Origin: a bacterium | GTDB lineage: Bacteria; CAYTYR01; UBA6262 | Assembly (NCBI GenBank): GCA_028712895.1 | Contig: JAQTPL010000003.1 | Span: 17,332-81,331, forward strand | DNA length: 64,000 nucleotides | Direction: 5' to 3' | In this document: positions 56,303 to 61,420 of the stretch, piece by piece | How positions within the stretch are numbered: position 1 is the stretch's first letter | How the letters are laid out: the number at the start of each line of letters is the position of its first letter | The notes under the pieces: model-generated | Told to the model about the DNA's origin: nothing | Seen by the model: the letters and a program-made list of their open reading frames with translations, nothing else | Databases searched by the model: none | Position numbers and translations under genes: made by a program

Positions 56303-58441
56303 TTATTCGAATTTATAGCCTTTTTCCCTGAATAATTTTGTGCATGTATCGACAACCTGGTTGTCGTAAAGCTGGCCCTTTTTCTCATTGACCTCAGCTA
56401 AGGCGATATCGACCCCCAAAGCCGGGCGATACGGCCGGTCCGAAGCCATGGCTTCTACGACATCAGCTACACTGATTATTCTTGATTCCAGCAGGATATC
56501 CCCATCGCTAATTCTACCCGGGTAACCAGAACCATTTATTCTTTCATGATGTTGTAAAACGATTTTAGCTATCGGCCAGTTAAATTCAATGTCTTTCAAT
56601 ATATCATACCCTACCTGGCTATGACCCTGGATCAAAGTAAATTCAGCCTCACTCAACTTGCCTGGTTTGTTCAAAATTTCCAGTGGTATGGAAATTTTGC
56701 CGATATCATGGATCAAACCGGCTAATTTCAGTCCCTGTACTTGCTCTTCAGTCAGGCCCAGCTCCCGGCCAATATGAAAAGCCAAGTCAGCTACCCGCCG
56801 CTGATGGCCGGCTGTATAAGGATCCCTGCTCTCGGTAGTCACGGCCAAGGCATTGATCGTGCCTTCCAGAGTTTTTTGCAGTTTTACATAATGCTGCTGG
56901 ACTGCTTCTTCTGCCTGTTTCTGTTCGGTGATATCCATAGCGAATCCGATAATCCCGATAACCTGGCCTTGTCCATCGAAATAAGGGATTTTATCGGTGC
57001 GTACTGAACGCAAACCATCTTTGGTTTCCATCGGCTCAATGATATTAAGCATTGGGTTGCCGGTATTCATTACTTGCCTATCGTCAAGCCAGTATTTCTC
57101 CGCATTCGCCGGAAATAGTTCAGCAGCTGATTTTCCTTCGATTTCCGATTTGTCTAATTTCAGGGCTTTGGCATAAGCTGTATTTACGCGCAACATAACG
57201 TTATTTCTGTCTTTATAGAAAGCCAGGGCCGGAGAAGAATCAAATATGGTTTGTAATTCATCCTGGGTATTTTTTAATTTTTCGTCAGCTATTTTACGGT
57301 CAGTCACATCATCATATACCGCTACGATCTCACCAGACGGCAGTTTGTAAACATAATTATCCTTCCAGCCGGATATCCGGCTGTCTTTATATAAAGAAAG
57401 GGGGAAATGTTCCGGAACAGCCGTTTGATATACCTTCTTCAATACGTCAAACAAACCAAAATCTTTTACTCCCGGGAATACAGTCAATATACTTTTATTG
57501 ATACTATCTTCTTTTTTTATTTTTTCTACGCGTTCCAAACTTTTATTAACGTCTTTTATTATGAAATCAGCGCCATTATTAACAGCTTCGTACACTGCTA
57601 CGCAGGTGCCCATATTATCAAATAGCTCGCGGAACCTGGCTTCACTCAGCTTGAGCGCTGCCTCAGCGTTTTTCAACTCTGTTATATCTGAATTGGTACC
57701 CAGGAAGCCGGTGATCTTTCCCTGCTCTTCATGCAGGGGAGTAACTAAACTATGGACCCAGGTTGCCTTGGCGGTTTGATCGCGGAAACGGAACTCCGCA
57801 ACCCATTTGCCATCAGTCTGTACAAACTGGGCCCAGGATGCCCTGATCCGCTCACGATCATCAGGATGTAATCCCCTAAGCCAACCTTCGCCTGATGCTT
57901 CCAGGGGACAAAGTCCGGCTATTTCACACCAGCGTTTGTTTACATACTGGTAACGGCCCTGGGTATCAGCTAAAAAAATCCCTACCGGAGACAAGAGCGC
58001 AAAATTACGAAAGCGTTCTTCGCTTTCTCGCAGCTCATTTTCCATTTTTTTTCTCTCGGTAATATCGCGGGAAAAACCCATGATCATTTTTTCATTACCG
58101 ACTTCAATGATCGACGAATGCACTTCAGTAATGAATTCAGATCCGTCTTTGCGCTTCTGAGGAATTTCAAATTCAGCAAAACCTTTATTTTTTACAGTCT
58201 CAACCTGCTGCCTGGCAAAATCAATATGTCCCGGAGCGATCAGGTCGACCAGGGGCAGACTAAATATTTCTTCCCGAGAATAACCGCGCATCCGGCAACC
58301 GGCATTGTTTATATAAACAATTTCACTATTAAAATTATAGACTATCACTGAATCAGAGGTCATATCAAGCAGCTTAACTTTAAGAGCTAAATCTTTTTCG
58401 AACTTTTCCCTTTGTTCGTGTACGTCGTTTTTATCTTTCAA
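56303..58441 (-). CDS. Cytoplasmic multi-PAS HD-GYP phosphodiesterase
   Basis: The 712-residue protein has no membrane helix. It opens with a short coiled coil and has four PAS domains (~20-140, DITERKKMENELRESEERFRNF joins the first two; ~140-262; ~265-385, divergent; ~390-515), then an HD-GYP domain (~535-712) with ESRDPYTAGHQRRV, LIHDIGKISIP and HHERINGSGYPG. It should degrade c-di-GMP in response to small-molecule or redox signals. Third HD-GYP protein of the window; no GGDEF domain is seen in any of them or nearby. Its HD-GYP half is less close to the other two than these are to each other. Confidence 0.93.
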   Translation of the reverse strand: MKDKNDVHEQREKFEKDLALKVKLLDMTSDSVIVYNFNSEIVYINNAGCRMRGYSREEIFSLPLVDLIAPGHIDFARQQVETVKNKGFAEFEIPQKRKDGSEFITEVHSSIIEVGNEKMIMGFSRDITERKKMENELRESEERFRNFALLSPVGIFLADTQGRYQYVNKRWCEIAGLCPLEASGEGWLRGLHPDDRERIRASWAQFVQTDGKWVAEFRFRDQTAKATWVHSLVTPLHEEQGKITGFLGTNSDITELKNAEAALKLSEARFRELFDNMGTCVAVYEAVNNGADFIIKDVNKSLERVEKIKKEDSINKSILTVFPGVKDFGLFDVLKKVYQTAVPEHFPLSLYKDSRISGWKDNYVYKLPSGEIVAVYDDVTDRKIADEKLKNTQDELQTIFDSSPALAFYKDRNNVMLRVNTAYAKALKLDKSEIEGKSAAELFPANAEKYWLDDRQVMNTGNPMLNIIEPMETKDGLRSVRTDKIPYFDGQGQVIGIIGFAMDITEQKQAEEAVQQHYVKLQKTLEGTINALAVTTESRDPYTAGHQRRVADLAFHIGRELGLTEEQVQGLKLAGLIHDIGKISIPLEILNKPGKLSEAEFTLIQGHSQVGYDILKDIEFNWPIAKIVLQHHERINGSGYPGRISDGDILLESRIISVADVVEAMASDRPYRPALGVDIALAEVNEKKGQLYDNQVVDTCTKLFREKGYKFE

Positions 58442-58466
58442 ACTGACCTCCTTAAAAATGACACTA

Positions 58467-58646
58467 ACGGAGTGTAGCGCAACTTTTCAATATCGGACCC
58501 GCCACCAAAACGTCGGTGGGTGCAGTGCTCGATAGCGCGAGCGCCATCTTTAGGCGCGAAGTCCGCCAGCGCTTATTGGCGGAGACTACACCAAACCTAT
58601 ATCGGGGTGTAGCTTAATTTGTCAATATCGGGGTGGTCAGATTAAA
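58467..58646. repeat. Repeat cluster with tRNA-Pro-like fragments
   Basis: This 180-base stretch holds no gene. It contains two plus-strand pieces like the tRNA-Pro 5' end (CGGAGTGTAGCGCA at 58468 and CGGGGTGTAGCTTA at 58603, against CGGGGCGTAGCTCA), a copy of the complement of the tRNA 3' end (CGGGGTGGTCAGATTA at 58629, against CGGGGCGGTCAGATTT), and hairpins TCCGCCAGCGCTTATTGGCG plus GA (58561-58582) and CCCGCCACC...GGTGGG (58499-58520). Confidence 0.6.
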
Positions 58647-58721
58647 TCGGGGCGGTCAGATTTGAACTGACGGCCTTACGGTCCCAAACCGTACGCTCTA
58701 AACCAGCTGAGCTACGCCCCG
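58647..58721 (-). tRNA. tRNA-Pro(TGG)
   Basis: Minus strand: acceptor CGGGGCG/CGCCCCG, D arm GCTC-AGCTGGTTTA-GAGC, anticodon stem TACGG, loop TTTGGGA (anticodon TGG), CCGTA, T arm GTCAG-TTCAAAT-CTGAC, discriminator A. CCA not encoded. Fragments of this tRNA are repeated next to it. Confidence 0.95.
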
Positions 58722-58731
58722 TTTTCCATTC

Positions 58732-59037
58732 CTATTCATCCCGCAGGTGTCCGCCAAAGTTCGTTGGCGGACTACACCCCGAATTTATTAATCTTTTTAA
58801 TACATCTCTTCCCTTACCTGATTTAAAAAATCTTTCTCTTTTAAGAACTGCTGTTTTTGTTTTATGCTCTTCGCTATAAACTAATATATACGGAAGCCAT
58901 TTCTTAGTATGTCTTTGTAAACCTAAATTATGATATTCCACCCTTTTTCTGACATCCTCGGTGCTTCCCACATATAACTTTCCGTTTTTTTCACTTTTCA
59001 AAATATATACGAAATAAATATTATCCTTTTTAATCAA
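58732..59037 (-). CDS. Small GIY-YIG nuclease domain protein
   Basis: Start TTG 59037, overlapping the rdgB stop by eight bases. The 101-residue protein has the GIY-YIG core IYFVYILKSEKNGKLYVGST, RKRVEYHNLG and TAVLKRERFFKSGKGRDVL; single-domain proteins of this type (UvrC N-terminal-like) are widespread and poorly characterised. The last ~17 residues (GCSPPTNFGGHLRDE end) are encoded by the repeat that flanks tRNA-Pro, so the 3' end has run into it. Possibly a mobile or tRNA-locus-associated nuclease. Confidence 0.85.
   Translation of the reverse strand: MIKKDNIYFVYILKSEKNGKLYVGSTEDVRKRVEYHNLGLQRHTKKWLPYILVYSEEHKTKTAVLKRERFFKSGKGRDVLKRLINSGCSPPTNFGGHLRDE
58747..58781. repeat. tRNA-Pro-flanking hairpin repeat, second copy
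   Basis: TGTCCGCCAAAGTTCGTTGG plus CGGACTACACCCC matches AGTCCGCCAGCGCTTATTGG plus CGGAGACTACACC at 58560-58592. Each has a CCGCCAA/TTGGCGG stem followed by ACTACACC, the complement of GGTGTAG. The copies bracket the tRNA-Pro gene. Confidence 0.65.
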
Positions 59038-59626
59038 CTATCATCCTCTGGATCACTTTTTTTATCTTCTCTAATGCCTTACTGCGGTGGCTGATCTGAT
59101 TCTTGGTTTTCAGCCCCAGTTGGGCAAAGGTTTTGCCGTATTCCGGTACCATGAAGACCGGGTCATAGCCAAAACCATGCCGCCCTTTTATTTCAGTCCC
59201 AATATAGCCATTGATCAAACCGGAGACAGTATGGACTTTTCCCCCAGGTTCAGCCAAAGCAATAACACACTTAAATTGCGCTTTGCGCTTATTTAATGGC
59301 AAGTCACCTAATAGTTGCAGCAACTTCTTATTATTATCAATGTATTTACATCCCGGACCGGCAAAACGAGCAGAATAAACTCCCGGGGCCCCATCCAGGG
59401 ATGCCACTGCCAATCCAGTATCGTCCGCCAGGGCCCATTTCCCGGTATACTTAGCAATGGTCACTGCTTTCTTGATGGCATTATCACGTAAGGTGTCGCC
59501 GTCTTCGCGTACTTCCGGCAAATCAGGATAATCTTTGATACTTAATACTTTAACCTCGATACCGCGTAATAAGTGCTTGATCTCTTTGATCTTATCCCTG
59601 TTCTTGGTAGCCAGCACCAGTTCCAT
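59030..59626 (-). CDS. rdgB: XTP/dITP pyrophosphatase (RdgB/HAM1)
   Basis: ATG 59626 (GGAG nine bases upstream) gives 198 residues. Motifs are LVLATKNRDKIKEI at the N-terminus, ALADDTGLAVASLDGAPGVYSARFAG, GRHGFGYDPVFMVP and ISHRSKAL near the end, all diagnostic. It removes inosine and xanthosine triphosphates from the nucleotide pool. Confidence 0.96.
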   Translation of the reverse strand: MELVLATKNRDKIKEIKHLLRGIEVKVLSIKDYPDLPEVREDGDTLRDNAIKKAVTIAKYTGKWALADDTGLAVASLDGAPGVYSARFAGPGCKYIDNNKKLLQLLGDLPLNKRKAQFKCVIALAEPGGKVHTVSGLINGYIGTEIKGRHGFGYDPVFMVPEYGKTFAQLGLKTKNQISHRSKALEKIKKVIQRMIVD

Positions 59627-59653
59627 TAAGTTAAGCTCCACTCTGTTCCGCTA

Positions 59654-59675
59654 ACTGATTACACAGATTACTTAA
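59654..59675. repeat. Short copy of the GATTACAC word repeat (family F)
   Basis: AACTGATTACACAGATTACTT matches the words at 2931-3000. Only one arm is present. It lies in the short gap between the V4R-like gene and rdgB. Confidence 0.5.
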
Positions 59676-59680
59676 AGAAT

Positions 59681-60277
59681 CTATTCCCAGGTAATGGAAT
59701 AGGAACACTGGACACTGCCATCAGCCCGGCAGGCAGTTTCAATGATTTTAACATTCTTGCCGCCAGCCAGTTCCAGCATTTTTTCAAAATACCCCAGCAA
59801 TTTCCAGCAGTATGCTTTATGCATATCAACAAAACCGGTGATGCTCACGGTTACAATATTTTTAGTCTCATGCTGAGTGGTTAAAGTCCCCGTATCATAC
59901 ATATGGGTCCAGAAATTCGGCAAACGATTGATAGCAAACATCGGGTCAGCGGTAGTGACAAAAACACGGTACAATTTTGGGATGCCTTCTTCGGCTACAT
60001 ACTGCCCTATTTTACGGCATATCAGGTAGTTCCCCTTGCCTAAATGCTCGTCAGCCACCCGGATAAGATCAATATATGGCTTTACGGGGACCATTTGGCC
60101 ATACATGATATTGCCATCAATAACCTTCCTGGAAACAGCGCTCATTTTATTCAAGACTGCTGAATAGTTTTCCTCGCCAAACACAGTTTTAAGATATTTT
60201 ATAGTCGAGATTACCATTTGACCTTTAAGATTACCCATTAAAAACCCCAATGTTTTTTCATTAAATATCGCTTGCAC
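59681..60277 (-). CDS. V4R/DUF2378-like ligand-sensing domain protein
   Basis: The 198-residue protein begins with MQAIFNEKTLGFLMGNLKGQ, has a helical first half (YSAVLNKMSAVSRKVI, GKGNYLICRKIGQYVAEEG) and a C-terminal V4R-like part: NIVTVSITGFVDMHKAYCWKLLGYFEKMLEL followed by IIETACRADGSVQCSYSITW. The end pattern, cysteine-xxx-glycine-xxx-C, is that of V4R and DUF2378 (TIGR02265-type) domains, which sense small hydrophobic or heme-like ligands. There is no output domain, so it would act through a partner. It lies downstream of the likely 6S RNA. Confidence 0.65.
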   Translation of the reverse strand: MQAIFNEKTLGFLMGNLKGQMVISTIKYLKTVFGEENYSAVLNKMSAVSRKVIDGNIMYGQMVPVKPYIDLIRVADEHLGKGNYLICRKIGQYVAEEGIPKLYRVFVTTADPMFAINRLPNFWTHMYDTGTLTTQHETKNIVTVSITGFVDMHKAYCWKLLGYFEKMLELAGGKNVKIIETACRADGSVQCSYSITWE

Positions 60278-60304
60278 AGAACAATAAACCGCGCTATATT
60301 TGTC

Positions 60305-60493
60305 CTAAGGGAAGTTGCAAGAGATGAAAGAACTCTAATCGAGTTCTGTAAGTCTCGACCCCGGAATCAGGCGCCGTAGATGCCTATATACAGGCTCACT
60401 GGCAGCCACAAAATCTTGGGATCGCAATTTACCAGAAGGAATAAAAAGAACCACAACCAAATAGCAAGGATTAAAATCCCTTGCACTTCCCTA
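60305..60493 (-). ncRNA. ssrS: Probable 6S RNA
   Basis: About 190 bases on the minus strand fold into one long rod: closing stem AGGGAAGTGCAAG/CTTGCAACTTCCCT, an asymmetric central bubble, stem GATCCC/GGGGTC, stem GGC-T-GCC-A-GT/AC-GGC-GCC and terminal hairpin GCCT-GTATAT-AGGC. The 3' side of the bubble holds a perfect hairpin AGAACTC-GATTA-GAGTTCT and the 5' side GCAAGG...CCTTGC, both typical of 6S RNAs. The rod mimics an open promoter and binds housekeeping RNA polymerase. Identified from structure only; sequence similarity to known 6S RNAs is weak. Confidence 0.62.
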
Positions 60494-60507
60494 TTAAAAT
60501 TCAAAGA

Positions 60508-60572
60508 CAGTTTTGAGTGTTGAGTTTTTAAGTTTTGAATTAAGGATTAATCCCTTAACTCAAAACTCAAAT
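60508..60572. repeat. Intergenic word-repeat hairpin, family B
   Basis: CAGTTTTGAGTGTTGAGTTT plus TTAAGTTTTGAATTAAGG is mirrored by CTTAACTCAAAACTCAAA. Words match those at 44503-44589. It ends two bases before the rph stop codon. Confidence 0.68.
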
Positions 60573-60574
60573 TT

Positions 60575-61285
60575 TTACTTTAGGGCGTCTTTCTGTGCCT
60601 TCAATAATTCACTGATGCCCCGTCGGGCTATTTGGAGCAGGCTATCCAGATCGTCTTTGGAAAAAGTACTATTTTCACCGGTCCCCTGCACTTCAATGAA
60701 TCCCCCATCACCGGTCATTACTACATTCATATCCACATCAGCTTTGGAATCCTCTTCATAGCAAAGATCAACCAGTATTTCCCTGTTGACCAGGCCTACA
60801 CTTACTGCCGCCACCTGGTTTTTTATCGGCAGGGTGTTGATCAGTCCTTTGTCTTTCATGGCGCGCAAAGCTTTTACCAGGGCTATATAAGCACCGGTAA
60901 TAGAAGCCACCCTGGTTCCGCCATCAGCCTGGATCACATCGCAATCCAGGATAACTGTTTTTTCGCCTAATTGCTTTAAGTCCACGCAGGCACGCATAGA
61001 CCGGCCGATCAAACGTTGTATTTCAAAGGTGCGTCCAGACAGCTTGGCGCGTTCACGCTGGTTACGCGTATTGGTAGCCCTGGGAAGCATGGAATACTCA
61101 GCTGTAACCCACCCAGTCCCGGTGTCTTTCAGGTGCGGCGGAACTTTGTTATCCACGCTGGCAGTACAAATCACCTTGGTTTGGCCCAGCTCGATCAAAC
61201 AGGAACCTTCAGCATGCCTGATATAATCTGTTGTGATCCTCACCGGTCGAATCTCTTTATTACTTCTACCGTCACTACGAACCAT
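60575..61285 (-). CDS. rph: Ribonuclease PH
   Basis: ATG 61285 (AAGGGG upstream; [17 protein letters not shown]) gives 236 residues. The family pattern is complete: [104 protein letters not shown]. It trims tRNA 3' ends by phosphorolysis. rph next to rdgB is a common order; here the V4R-like gene and the 6S candidate lie between. Confidence 0.97.
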   Translation of the reverse strand: MVRSDGRSNKEIRPVRITTDYIRHAEGSCLIELGQTKVICTASVDNKVPPHLKDTGTGWVTAEYSMLPRATNTRNQRERAKLSGRTFEIQRLIGRSMRACVDLKQLGEKTVILDCDVIQADGGTRVASITGAYIALVKALRAMKDKGLINTLPIKNQVAAVSVGLVNREILVDLCYEEDSKADVDMNVVMTGDGGFIEVQGTGENSTFSKDDLDSLLQIARRGISELLKAQKDALK

Positions 61286-61299
61286 TATTAACCCCTTAG

Positions 61300-61420
61300 A
61301 ATACAAATTCTAATATCTAACTTCTAAATCCTAAATCCAAATTTTCAAAATACTGCAATATTTGATTTTTGAACATTTGAAATTGTTTAGAGTTTAGATA
61401 TTAGGATTTCGGATCTAGCT
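61300..61420. repeat. Intergenic word-repeat hairpin, family E (CTAAATCC type)
   Basis: The left side reiterates AATTCTAATATCTAACTTCT and AAATCCTAAATCC; the right side GTTTAGAGTTTAGATATTAG plus GATTTCGGATCTAG mirrors it. It runs over the stop codon of valS (TAG at 61415-61417), so the gene appears to end in repeat sequence. Confidence 0.65.

Noticed and set aside
58999-59037. UvrC instead of a small GIY-YIG protein.
   Set aside because: The product is only about 100 residues and lacks the UVR, RNase H-like and HhH domains.
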